A stretch of 64,000 nucleotides of DNA from contig JACKBM010000031.1 of the NCBI GenBank assembly GCA_020634575.1, positions 1 to 64,000 of the forward strand, in the 5' to 3' direction. The position numbers were made by a program, and so were the translations under genes. A model generated the notes under the pieces. It saw only the letters and a program-made list of their open reading frames with translations. It had not been told where the DNA came from and did no database searches. The stretch is from Ardenticatenales bacterium (lineage in GTDB: Bacteria > Chloroflexota > Anaerolineae > Promineifilales > Promineifilaceae). Position 1 is the stretch's first letter. Each line of letters starts with the position of its first letter. Below, piece by piece: positions 27,023-35,018 of the stretch.

Positions 27023-27082
27023 GATATTCTCCAAAGAAGTGCCAGGCGGCGGACCGCACTCAATTTGGCAAGATACAAGCTA

Positions 27083-27391
27083 TCAGGCGATCTCTTCGTA
27101 CAGGTCAACCTGCAGGGAGATGGGCGGTGGCAGCACCGCTCTGAGCACGGCATCAACCGTGACACCATTCTCCAGCCAGAGCGCCAGCTGGTCGGGATAA
27201 TCCCAGTTGGTGACAGCGACCAGTTTGATGGTGTCGTCGTCCAGGTCGCGCGCCCAGAAATCAAACCCCTGCCAGCCAGGCAGCGACTGTAAATGCATCT
27301 TCAACGAGAGGAGGGAAAAGTAAGCTTCGTCCCAGGCAGCTCGGGCAACAACAGCCTGAACCATTTGTGAATAGGCAGTTACGGAACTCAT
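27083..27391 (-). CDS. Small soluble protein of the oxidase operon, unknown
   Basis: 102 residues, no TM. The pattern (helix, then KMHLQSLPGWQGFDFWARDLD, then TIKLVAVTNWDYPDQLALWL) resembles a dimeric ferredoxin-like alpha/beta barrel of the monooxygenase/ABM type, a fold also used for heme handling. The resemblance is weak. It sits between the small membrane subunit genes of the cbb3 operon. Confidence 0.55.
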   Translation of the reverse strand: MSSVTAYSQMVQAVVARAAWDEAYFSLLSLKMHLQSLPGWQGFDFWARDLDDDTIKLVAVTNWDYPDQLALWLENGVTVDAVLRAVLPPPISLQVDLYEEIA

Positions 27392-27401
27392 GGGCCCTCC
27401 T

Positions 27402-27752
27402 CTAGTAGATCTGCCCGTTCAGCAGATCCAGCACAGTCACGATAATCAGCCAGATCGCCATGGCGATGAAAAAGATGGTCAGGAACGGGCCAACCGGTCC
27501 GTTGCCTTCCTGGATGTGGCCATCGTAGGATTCAACCGGGTAAGGCTCCTGGCTGGCGCGGGTGGTGCGCTGCCAGCGGGTGTAGGCAAAAAAGCCGGCA
27601 GTGAGAATGACAAACCAGAACAAGAACCAGAGCAGGACATCGGCGTGGATGGTATAGGCCTGACGGAACTGGTTCAGATAATGGCTGAAAAGGTGCTGGT
27701 AATATTCGCGAACTACCTCACCACTACTGCCGGTTGGAACTTGCGGATTCAT
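27402..27752 (-). CDS. Two-TM cbb3 oxidase accessory subunit, CcoP N-terminus-like
   Basis: 116 residues with TM segments at ~40-58 and ~88-110. Between them ESYDGHIQEGNGPVGPF resembles the DGI.E.(D/N)NP.P stretch that opens CcoP, but no heme-binding CxxCH is present, and the heme domains of CcoP appear to be carried by the upstream cytochrome. It overlaps the preceding gene by four bases. Probably an integral subunit that stabilises the complex. Confidence 0.6.
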   Translation of the reverse strand: MNPQVPTGSSGEVVREYYQHLFSHYLNQFRQAYTIHADVLLWFLFWFVILTAGFFAYTRWQRTTRASQEPYPVESYDGHIQEGNGPVGPFLTIFFIAMAIWLIIVTVLDLLNGQIY

Positions 27753-28084
27753 GCGTCACCTCCTGTCTCGGCCCATTCAGGCGTGTAATAATCCTCTTCC
27801 TCAATATCGAGAATGTAATATTTGGCGTCCTCCAGGTTACTGAGCAGGCCGGCCTTGAGCGCCAGCAGGAAGACAACCAGGGCGGCGCCAGCGAACAGGA
27901 TGAAGCTGAGGAACATCCAGTCCGCCATCACCCATTCACTGCCTTCCGGCGCCTCGTGCGCCAGCGCCGGCCGGACCAGCCAGAAGAGCGCCACCAGCGT
28001 CATCACCAGGCTGGTGATGAATTTGGACCGCTGGGAAGCAGTCTGCGGCCGGGTGCGTCGTGTGTGTCGGGTTAATTTATTCAT
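27749..28084 (-). CDS. CcoS-like small membrane protein of the cbb3 operon
   Basis: 111 residues: a basic N terminus, one hydrophobic stretch ending in Ala-rich WLVRPALAHEA that could be a signal or anchor, and a second TM (MFLSFILFAGAALVVFLLALKAG). The following SNLEDAKYYILDIEEEDYY resembles the end of CcoS (FDDLD...ILFD), a factor for heme/copper assembly in cbb3 oxidases. It overlaps the end of the cytochrome gene by eight bases. Confidence 0.6.
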   Translation of the reverse strand: MNKLTRHTRRTRPQTASQRSKFITSLVMTLVALFWLVRPALAHEAPEGSEWVMADWMFLSFILFAGAALVVFLLALKAGLLSNLEDAKYYILDIEEEDYYTPEWAETGGDA

Positions 28085-29606
28085 TACCTGCTCCTGTGGT
28101 AATCGCCGGATTGGGCTGGCCCCAGACAGAATCCAACCATTGCGGCGGCAGCTGGCTGGGGTCGATCAGGGCGTTCGGGATGAATTGCAGCTGGTTGATG
28201 CCCTGGCGAGCGTACCCGTCCGTGCGACCGGCCGCTTCGTTCAGGATCTGTTGCAGCGTAACCGACTCAAAGCCGGGGGTGCCGCAGGGTCGGGCGTTGT
28301 TGTTGGCCATCCAGAGAACGACGGCATAGGTGTCGTTCAGGTCGCCCTCGCCGACGATGCCGGGGACATCGCCGATACCGGCCGGTGCCGTCGTATTGGT
28401 GATAATCGTGCTGGCCAGCGGCGTCGGCAGGGCCGGATCCGGGGCAGGCGCTTCATAAACGCCTGGCGCCGGCGGCCCAGCCTGGAAGTAGCTGGCGTCC
28501 GGGGCAAAACAGTCTGCCCAGGCAAAGAGGCCGGGGAAGCCTTCCCATTGCACGTACATGTCAGGTGTGGGCACTTCAGCCGTCAGGCCGCCGTTGGCGA
28601 TGGTCTTCAGGAACAGGGTGACCTTCCAGATATCGTCCACCGAAAGGCGCGTGCCGAAGTTTTCCATGCCGGTGCCGGGCAGGCCGCGCAGGATGCGCCA
28701 GTAGTACGTGCCGGGCGAGGTGTCCGAACCGCGCAATTGGTCATCCACCACATCAAAAGCGGCCGGGGGCGGGTTCAGGTAGAAAGCGCCGGGCCCGTTG
28801 CCGTCGCCCTGACTGCCGTGACAGGCGATACAGCGCTCTTCATAGATCTGACGACCGCGCAGGAGGTTTTCGCTGGTCACCGGCAATGGATTGCTGGCAA
28901 ACCAATAGCCTCTTTCAATCAGCATCATATTTTTGATCGCGTTGGCCGAGGGGTAACCATCGGTCCGGTCACCGTTCTCCCCTGGCGCGGCGACATTGCC
29001 GGCCGCCATCTCCATTACCTTGACGGTCTCCTGGTGCTCGTTGCGCAGGTCGGCCAGATGCCCGCCACGCGACTGGGTGAAGGCGACCAGCGCCGCCATC
29101 TGATCCGTGGTCAGGAACTCAAATGAGGGCATGATGGACAATGGCGTGGTGTAGCGGGCGTTGGTGTAATGGGCGTAATGCCAATCGTCAGGGTGATAGC
29201 CGCCGGCCTGGGAGAGATCCGGACCCGTCCGAATCGTCCCGAACAGATTGGGCGTCTCGCCTTCGCCCATGTAGTCCCCCGGCTCAGAGACGCGGCCGTA
29301 CACGTAATATTGGCTGGCATAGACATCCTGCGGCCGGGTAAAACCACTGTGGCAGTAGATACAACCATTGGCCAGAAAGATATTCCGCCCCTCGGTTTCC
29401 AGGGCCGTCAGCGGCCGCCAGTTCTCGGAGGGTTCCGGCTCGAAGGTGGTCGTGGGCAGGACAACAACCATGAACACCACAGTGAAAAACGCCAACAGCC
29501 CGCCGATTGTGATGAGATAGGGTCCCATCAGCATCTTCCGGGGCGGATGGGGCGGCCAGGATTCAGGATGCACTGGTTCGCTGGGAATTTCAGGTATGGA
29601 ACTCAT
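28077..29606 (-). CDS. ccoO: Fused cbb3 oxidase cytochrome c subunit (CcoO plus CcoP-like heme domain)
   Basis: 509 residues. An N-terminal TM (residues ~29-51) precedes a CcoO-like heme c domain: CIYCH (82-86) with RPQD after it, and the Met ligand in LSIMPSF (M159). A second cytochrome c domain has CIACH (259-263) followed by GDGNGPGA, as in CcoP. So two heme c domains, usually on separate CcoO and CcoP chains, are joined. The domain after residue 360 has a proline-rich linker and no third CxxCH. It overlaps ccoN by four bases (ATGA). It passes electrons to CcoN. Confidence 0.9.
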   Translation of the reverse strand: MSSIPEIPSEPVHPESWPPHPPRKMLMGPYLITIGGLLAFFTVVFMVVVLPTTTFEPEPSENWRPLTALETEGRNIFLANGCIYCHSGFTRPQDVYASQYYVYGRVSEPGDYMGEGETPNLFGTIRTGPDLSQAGGYHPDDWHYAHYTNARYTTPLSIMPSFEFLTTDQMAALVAFTQSRGGHLADLRNEHQETVKVMEMAAGNVAAPGENGDRTDGYPSANAIKNMMLIERGYWFASNPLPVTSENLLRGRQIYEERCIACHGSQGDGNGPGAFYLNPPPAAFDVVDDQLRGSDTSPGTYYWRILRGLPGTGMENFGTRLSVDDIWKVTLFLKTIANGGLTAEVPTPDMYVQWEGFPGLFAWADCFAPDASYFQAGPPAPGVYEAPAPDPALPTPLASTIITNTTAPAGIGDVPGIVGEGDLNDTYAVVLWMANNNARPCGTPGFESVTLQQILNEAAGRTDGYARQGINQLQFIPNALIDPSQLPPQWLDSVWGQPNPAITTGAGNE

Positions 29607-31114
29607 GCGATTGTCTCCAGTTCAGGCAGGGCTGCCTGCAATTCCATCCGCAAGCTGTGGCGCGTATCGGTCGTCACAGTCTTGAAAATGTTGTAAGCCT
29701 GGATGGCGCCGGAAAAGACGATCATGGCGCCGAAGATAGCCCGGCCCATGTAGTAGGGGCGCAGGAAGGGGATGACATTGACTTCCGGTATGCCGCGTAA
29801 CCAGGCCTGCCCCTGAATGAAGCCGGCAATTGTCAGCGCCCAGAAAAAGCCCAGAAAGCCAATCACAATCAGCCAATATTGCCACTCCGCCAGTTTGGCA
29901 CTGTAAAGCGGCTTTTTGAGGACCTGCGGGATGATGTAATCGATCATCCCCATGCCCAGGAAGGTAAAGGCGCCCAGGAGGGCCAGATGGGCGTGGGCCA
30001 CCACAAAATTGGTGAAATGAGTGAGCCGGTTGAAGCTTTGAATCGCCTCAAAACTACCCTGGACGTTCACCAGGAAATAGAAAACAAACCCGGTCAGACC
30101 AAAGCGCAGCGGCAGATTGGTGAAGAATTTCTCCCAGTTGCCCCGCATCGTCATCAGGATGTTGATGGTGAAGGCAAACACGGGGATGAGCAGGCTGATG
30201 CTGGACAGGATAGCAATTGTCTTGAGCCAGCCAGGGGTTGGTGTCTGCAACAGATGGTGATGCCCAACTCCGGTGTAGAAAAAGGCCATCCCCCAGAAGG
30301 AGATCAGGCTAAGCGTATGGCTATAAAGGGGTGTGCGGGTGATGCGGGGCACCAGGTAATAAAGGCCGGCCAGCAACATGGGTGTCAGCCAGAGGCCAAA
30401 CAGGTTGTGGGCGTACCACCAGTTGAGGATACCGTCAGCCATGCTGGTTGGCAGCGCCCCGCTGACGCCATTGCCAAAGACGGCGCCCGGACGCCAGATC
30501 ACATTGCCAATGATGTAATCAGCGCCCAACCAGAGCGGCGCGGCGAGCGCCCACCAGGTCGTCACGTACAGCGGCTTGATGCGTCGCTGCGCCACGGTCA
30601 TGATGATATTGACGATGTTGCTGGTCCAGAGCAGAATGAGCAGAATGTCCAGCGGCCAGATAAATTCCGCATACTCACGCCCCTGCGTCAGCCCCATCGC
30701 AATGGTGATGATGCCCAGCAAGAACCAGAGGTTCCAGCCCCAGCAGGTCCAGATGGCCAGCTTCTCATTCCAGATGGCCCGCAGGCCGGTCAGGCGCGGG
30801 ATCATGTAGAAAAGCGCCCCCCAATACATCATGGAGAGCCAGGCAAAGATAACACCATTCACATGCAGCGGTCTGACGCGGCCAAAGAGAAGCCAGGGGA
30901 CACCGGCAAACAGGTTGGGGCTGATGAGTTCCAGGGCCAGAATTAGGCCAAAAAGATCGACAATGGTGAGCCAGACAATGGCGCTGTAGAGCCACATCAG
31001 GGTTGCCCTGTCACTGTGTTCGGTCACAGATTGACCCACCGTGCTGATACGATCCTGGGCGGATCCGTACCGTCTCACCAGTCGCTGGACCGGGAGTTCT
31101 GAAATCGACATCAT
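29603..31114 (-). CDS. ccoN: cbb3-type cytochrome c oxidase catalytic subunit
   Basis: 503 residues, about 12-14 TM segments. All expected ligands are in place: H84 (heme b, RPLHVNG), H236 (CuB, WWYAHNLFG), H286/H287 (CuB, GVGHHHLL), Y280 six residues before H286 as in the cross-linked Tyr of C-family oxidases, H374 (heme b3) and H376 (heme b) in VVAHAHLALLG. It reduces O2 to water and pumps protons; C-family enzymes usually have high oxygen affinity. First gene of the operon, behind GAGGAGGAAG. Confidence 0.95.
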   Translation of the reverse strand: MMSISELPVQRLVRRYGSAQDRISTVGQSVTEHSDRATLMWLYSAIVWLTIVDLFGLILALELISPNLFAGVPWLLFGRVRPLHVNGVIFAWLSMMYWGALFYMIPRLTGLRAIWNEKLAIWTCWGWNLWFLLGIITIAMGLTQGREYAEFIWPLDILLILLWTSNIVNIIMTVAQRRIKPLYVTTWWALAAPLWLGADYIIGNVIWRPGAVFGNGVSGALPTSMADGILNWWYAHNLFGLWLTPMLLAGLYYLVPRITRTPLYSHTLSLISFWGMAFFYTGVGHHHLLQTPTPGWLKTIAILSSISLLIPVFAFTINILMTMRGNWEKFFTNLPLRFGLTGFVFYFLVNVQGSFEAIQSFNRLTHFTNFVVAHAHLALLGAFTFLGMGMIDYIIPQVLKKPLYSAKLAEWQYWLIVIGFLGFFWALTIAGFIQGQAWLRGIPEVNVIPFLRPYYMGRAIFGAMIVFSGAIQAYNIFKTVTTDTRHSLRMELQAALPELETIA

Positions 31115-31146
31115 CTTCCTCCTCAGACAGAATTCGCTGTCAGCTA

Positions 31147-31261
31147 TGGTTCAAATGACAGGGTTGAAAGGTGCCAAATGTGGTGACAACTACGGGCAGT
31201 TTGAACCAGGTTACTTCTCTCGTCTCTGGGCAGAGTCTTACAAATGGACGGTCACTGTCAA
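31147..31261 (-). promoter_or_regulatory. Upstream region of the cbb3 operon with inverted repeat
   Basis: TTGACA (31261-31256) and TAAGAC (31240-31235) read on the minus strand with a 15-base spacer, shorter than usual. A nine-base inverted repeat TGGTTCAAA (31147-31155) / TTTGAACCA (31200-31208) lies between this and ATG 31114 and could be an operator. It is not an FNR or CRP consensus. Confidence 0.35.
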
Positions 31262-31354
31262 CGCCCACGGACAAAAATACAACAAATGACTTATGGCCCT
31301 CCGGCACTCCTGTACGACATATGTTCAAAACAGCTCACCATCGGATTTCCGGGC

Positions 31355-31798
31355 CTAATTACCCGTCTGGATGGTGGGTAGATCGCCGCCGCTAATCTTC
31401 CAGGTCCCGTTAATCAACTTCAGGCCAAGGTCCTGGCTCACAATATCCGAGCTGACTTCTGTACCGTCCCGGAATGATTTCAGCTGCAGTTGATATTTGA
31501 CTACCGCCTCCTGGCCGTGGACTTGCACATCCTGGATGATGATCTGGTCGATCTGCATGGTGACCCCGGGCTCAGCCGTTTGAATGGCCTTCTCGGCAGC
31601 CGCCAGCGTTTGCTGGGCGTCGCTATCTGTCAAATCAAAGTAGGTTGACAGCTCTTGGGTATCGTGAGCATTGAAGCCGCGCACATAGGTGTGCATCATC
31701 TCTTCCACGATGGTGTCAGGCTGGGTTTGTGGCTTGGCACAACCGGCCAGCCCTACGAACAGGAGCGCCAGGACGGCGATACGAACTAATTTCATCAT
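31355..31798 (-). CDS. Lipoprotein with NTF2-like domain
   Basis: 147 residues. A signal peptide ends in a lipobox (LFVGLAGC), so it is probably exported and lipid-anchored. The rest has the pattern of an NTF2/DUF4440-type cone fold (MMHTYVRGFNAHDTQELSTYF, then VVKYQLQLKSF and LKLINGTWKI). The ATG pair at 31798/31795 is chosen because the signal peptide begins there; the frame is open upstream. Function unknown. Confidence 0.7.
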   Translation of the reverse strand: MMKLVRIAVLALLFVGLAGCAKPQTQPDTIVEEMMHTYVRGFNAHDTQELSTYFDLTDSDAQQTLAAAEKAIQTAEPGVTMQIDQIIIQDVQVHGQEAVVKYQLQLKSFRDGTEVSSDIVSQDLGLKLINGTWKISGGDLPTIQTGN

Positions 31799-31886
31799 GC
31801 ATCCCATTTGGGTTTTACCGGCCGGTTCACAATCCCGGTTAGGCAGGGGAGCGGCCCAAAGAGGCTGCTCCCCTGTTGCACCCAAC

Positions 31887-32402
31887 CTACAGCGCATGCT
31901 CGGCAATCTGGCCACCCTGACGTTCCAGGATACGCAGCGCCTGTTCCACATCTGTCGTGCTGCCGCTCACAGCCAGCAGGTAACTCCCACTCTTGATGGA
32001 TTCCTCGTACAGCGGCACATGCTGCTTTTCGACCACGGCGCCGAGCAACTGCCCGAGCAGACCGCCGCTGGCCGCCCCCAGTACGGCCCCTTCCAGGCCA
32101 GCCGCCAGCGTCGCTGCCAACGGCCCCGCCACGAGCAGCGGCCCCAAACCGGGCACCCAGAGGAAGGCGGCCCCAATCAACGCGCCAAAAATGCCGCCCG
32201 TCCAGGCGCCCGTTTCGACACCTTCCCAGGCCACATCCCCGCGGGTCACATAGCCATGAATCTTTGATTCGGTTGTCAGATTCTGGGTAATGACCGAGAT
32301 CTTGCGCCGCTTGATGCCGGCGTCAACCAGAAGTTGAATGGATTCTTCAACCTGATCCAGGTCGTTGAAAATCGCCACGGTACGTTTATCACTGTCTTTC
32401 AT
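31887..32402 (-). CDS. General stress protein 17M-like (YflT/DUF1269-type) protein
   Basis: 171 residues. An N-terminal ferredoxin-like part (TVAIFNDLDQVEESIQLLVDAGIKRRKISVIT) is followed by a Gly/Ala-rich hydrophobic hairpin (GGIFGALIGAAFLWVPGLGPLLVAGPLAA) and a second alpha/beta part ending in DVEQALRILERQGG. This layout matches YflT/DUF1269-type stress proteins. AAGGAG precedes the ATG. No operon partner. Confidence 0.75.
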   Translation of the reverse strand: MKDSDKRTVAIFNDLDQVEESIQLLVDAGIKRRKISVITQNLTTESKIHGYVTRGDVAWEGVETGAWTGGIFGALIGAAFLWVPGLGPLLVAGPLAATLAAGLEGAVLGAASGGLLGQLLGAVVEKQHVPLYEESIKSGSYLLAVSGSTTDVEQALRILERQGGQIAEHAL

Positions 32403-32738
32403 CGCAAACTCCTTTTGTCTTGCGGCTCAAAACTGGGCCGTGATAAAGGCAGTCTATACTTGCCCCGGCAGCAGGGGATCGGCCCATTGACTAAAAGGCG
32501 ATAGACCAATTGACTGATACCTTCTGACCGGTAGGAATGGCCTGGAACCGGCCGGTTTTCCCCGCAATCTGCTCCTGTCCGGTGTTGCCCGGCTCCCAAT
32601 CAGGCCAGGCTAACCAGCAGAATCGGCCGATTGACGTAGGCGGTGCCGTCAATTGGCTGAGGGTGGAGCCCGGTTGCCTGATCAAAAATTAGGAAAGCCA
32701 GACAGGCGCAGCTTGCTCTGCCTGGGCGGAGGTTTGCC
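32403..32738. other. 336-base divergent spacer
   Basis: Between the stress-protein gene (minus) and the lipoprotein gene (plus). It holds TTGACT (32510) with a 16-base spacer to TAGGAA as a weak plus-strand promoter, a TATAGA box (32458-32453) for the minus gene, one ACCGGCCGGT copy (32547-32556), and an ATTGACG (32630-32636) / CGTCAAT (32647-32653) hairpin. No coding sequence is seen. Confidence 0.4.
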
Positions 32739-33449
32739 ATGAAGTACAAATGGTTCGCTTTTAACCTGATAATTTTCGCCCTGGTCGCCTGCACGACGAA
32801 CACGGCCACGCCGGCCGCGCCAACGCCCGTACCCCCGACCAGTACCGCGGCAGCGTCACCCACAGATACGCCAGCGCCCACCGTAATGCCGGTAGCAACA
32901 AACACACCAGCGCCAACCGAAACGCCGGTGCCCACCAGCATGCCGGCCGCGTGCCAGCTCACGGCAACCGCAGACACAGCCATCTATCAACGGCCTTCCA
33001 CGGACGCCAACCTCTTTGGCACCCTGCCGGCCGGCGAAATGGTTGCACCCACCATGCGATCGGACAGTGGCTGGCTGGGGTTTGACCCGGCCGTGGCCCA
33101 GGCAGCCAATATCGGCGTTTTCCGCCTCCGCTGGCTGCCCCCAGATGCGGCGGTGACAGTTACTGGCGCTTGTGACGCCCTGCCCCTGGCGCCTACCATA
33201 GGCGCCCAGACCTGCTATTTCATGGCGCTGAGTGATGCGGCCGTGCTGGATCTGCCTGACAGCGGCGGCAACCTGGTGACGACCATTCCAGCCGGGGGGT
33301 ACGCGGCGGTGACCGGCCGGTCATCTTCAGACTGGCTCCAGCTTGACCTGGCCGACAGCTCATTGGCCCTAACCGGCAGCGGCTGGCTTGATCCCGCCCT
33401 GGCCAACCTGAACGGCCCCTGCGACACGTTGCCGGACGCCAGCCCGTAG
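32739..33449 (+). CDS. Lipoprotein with Thr/Pro linker and two SH3-like domains
   Basis: 236 residues. A lipoprotein signal (LIIFALVAC) is followed by a low-complexity Thr/Pro/Ala linker (residues 20-68) and two similar domains (~70-145 and ~155-236). Each has the bacterial SH3 pattern: a Cys near the start, then (Y/D)(Q/L)(R/P)PS/DSG.., LPAGE or IPAGG, and SDSGWL or SSDWLQL. Probably displayed on the cell surface and bound to wall or a partner protein. GGAGG precedes the ATG. Such T/P-rich lipoproteins are common in Chloroflexota. Confidence 0.75.
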   Translation: MKYKWFAFNLIIFALVACTTNTATPAAPTPVPPTSTAAASPTDTPAPTVMPVATNTPAPTETPVPTSMPAACQLTATADTAIYQRPSTDANLFGTLPAGEMVAPTMRSDSGWLGFDPAVAQAANIGVFRLRWLPPDAAVTVTGACDALPLAPTIGAQTCYFMALSDAAVLDLPDSGGNLVTTIPAGGYAAVTGRSSSDWLQLDLADSSLALTGSGWLDPALANLNGPCDTLPDASP

Positions 33450-33476
33450 AACGTGAAACTGCTTTAGCCATCTTGG

Positions 33477-33504
33477 GCCTGGACCGGCCGGAGCCGGTCC
33501 AGGC
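33477..33504. terminator. 12-bp hairpin between lipoprotein and mgtE
   Basis: GCCTGGACCGGC (33477-33488) pairs perfectly with GCCGGTCCAGGC (33493-33504) around a four-base loop. There is no T run, so it may be a weak terminator or a leader structure before mgtE. It does not have the folds of a known Mg2+ riboswitch. Confidence 0.4.
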
Positions 33505-33528
33505 ATCCTCACGCCTGAAGGTCTGCCG

Positions 33529-34890
33529 ATGAGCAATGCGGATTACATCACCCTTTTTACAGACCGGTTGCAGCAATTGCGGGCTGCCCTGGAAGCCGAT
33601 GATCTGGCCGCCGCCCTGACCCTGATGGATGGCTTCCCCGCCCCGGACCAGGCCGAACTGCTCGACGAGCTGAACATCGACGAGCAGATGCAGCTTTTGC
33701 CGGAAATGGACCCGGAAGATTCCGCCAACCTTCTCGAAGAGCTGGACGAAGCCCAGGCTGCCCGCCTGGTAACCGCTCTCCCGGAAGCTTCGGCCGTGCG
33801 GATCATTGATGAGATGGCGCCGGACGCAGTGGCTGACGTCCTTGGCGAAATGGAACCAGGCGATGCGGCCGCTATCCTGGACCAACTGGAAGATGCTGAC
33901 GAAATCCGGCCGCTCCTCCTGCACCCGGATGACAGCGCCGGCGGCCTCATGACGTCAGAATATCTGGCCCTGCGCCGGCGCACCACCGCCGCCGAAGCGC
34001 TGGCAGCCGTCCGCAGCTGGCAACCCAAAGCGGACACCCTTTCCGACCTCTTTGTGATCGACCGGGACGGCAAACTGTGCGGCCTGGTGACCCTGCGACA
34101 ACTGGTCATGGCGGAGCCGGGCGACCTGGTCGGCGATTTTATGACCCCGGATCCGCTCTCGGTGACCGCCGGCATCGACCAGGAAGAGGCGGCCCGTCTC
34201 CTGGCCCGCTATTCGCTCTACGCTTTACCCGTCGTCAACAGCCAGCACCAGCTGGTCGGCGTCATCACCATTGACGATGTCCTGTTTGTGCTGGAGGAAG
34301 AGGCGACCGAAGATATTCAACGGTTCGGTGGCGCTGAGCCGCTGGAAAGACCGTATCTGGATACCACCCCCTGGACTATTGCCCGCAAGCGGATTGGCTG
34401 GCTGCTCCTCCTTTTCCTGACCGAAAGCCTGACCGGCAGTGTCCTGCGCCTTTTTGAACATGAGCTTCAGGCCGTCGTGGCCCTCTCGTTCTTTATTCCC
34501 CTGCTGATCGGCACGGGCGGCAACGCCGGCTCCCAATCCACCAGCACCATCATCCGCGCTCTGGCCACCGGCGATGTGCGCCGGCGCGATGCGTTGACGG
34601 CGTTCTGGCATGAGTTTCGTATCGGGCTGTTGCTGGCGGTGGTGATGGCCGCCATCGCCTATGGCCGCGCCCTGCTGTGGGGCACCTCACCGGCCCTGGC
34701 CCTGGCCGTGGCCATCTCCATCCTGGCGATCATCATCTGGGCCAACAGCCTGGGCGCCCTGCTGCCGATGGCGGCCAGCGCCCTCAAGATCGATCCCACC
34801 GTCGTCTCCGGTCCGGCCATGAGCACCCTGGTGGATGCCACCGGTCTGTTCATTTACTTTACAATCGCCGGCCTGATCATCGGCCTCTAG
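33529..34890 (+). CDS. mgtE: Magnesium transporter MgtE
   Basis: 453 residues, the normal length. An N-terminal superhelical domain (1-130, with the LPEMDPEDSANLLEEL and LGEMEPGDAAAIL repeats) is followed by a CBS pair (~135-255: GGLMTSEYLAL, then VGDFMTPDPLSV and VVNSQHQLVGVITIDDV), a plug helix and five TM segments with GTGGNAGSQSTSTIIRALA, which lines the Mg2+ pore. The channel opens at low cytoplasmic Mg2+ and moves Mg2+ inward. AAGG precedes the ATG. Confidence 0.95.
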   Translation: MSNADYITLFTDRLQQLRAALEADDLAAALTLMDGFPAPDQAELLDELNIDEQMQLLPEMDPEDSANLLEELDEAQAARLVTALPEASAVRIIDEMAPDAVADVLGEMEPGDAAAILDQLEDADEIRPLLLHPDDSAGGLMTSEYLALRRRTTAAEALAAVRSWQPKADTLSDLFVIDRDGKLCGLVTLRQLVMAEPGDLVGDFMTPDPLSVTAGIDQEEAARLLARYSLYALPVVNSQHQLVGVITIDDVLFVLEEEATEDIQRFGGAEPLERPYLDTTPWTIARKRIGWLLLLFLTESLTGSVLRLFEHELQAVVALSFFIPLLIGTGGNAGSQSTSTIIRALATGDVRRRDALTAFWHEFRIGLLLAVVMAAIAYGRALLWGTSPALALAVAISILAIIIWANSLGALLPMAASALKIDPTVVSGPAMSTLVDATGLFIYFTIAGLIIGL

Positions 34891-35018
34891 CTGGCCCTGG
34901 CTGGTTTCTGTCCCCCATGTTGGGGATAGCTATGTCACGCCTTTATGGGACTCGGACCCGCCGGGATTGTTTTATGATTTGAATAGGGAAAATAGACCTA
35001 TCACCCGGCAGGTGTGCA

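Noticed and set aside
29879..30946. 355-codon plus-strand frame opposite ccoN
   Set aside because: Its composition is His/Gln/Gly-rich, typical of antisense frames here, and the ccoN ligands lie on the other strand.
33450..33528. Mg2+ riboswitch before mgtE
   Set aside because: Only 79 bases with one simple hairpin; the folded core of the M-box or mgtA-type leader is not present.
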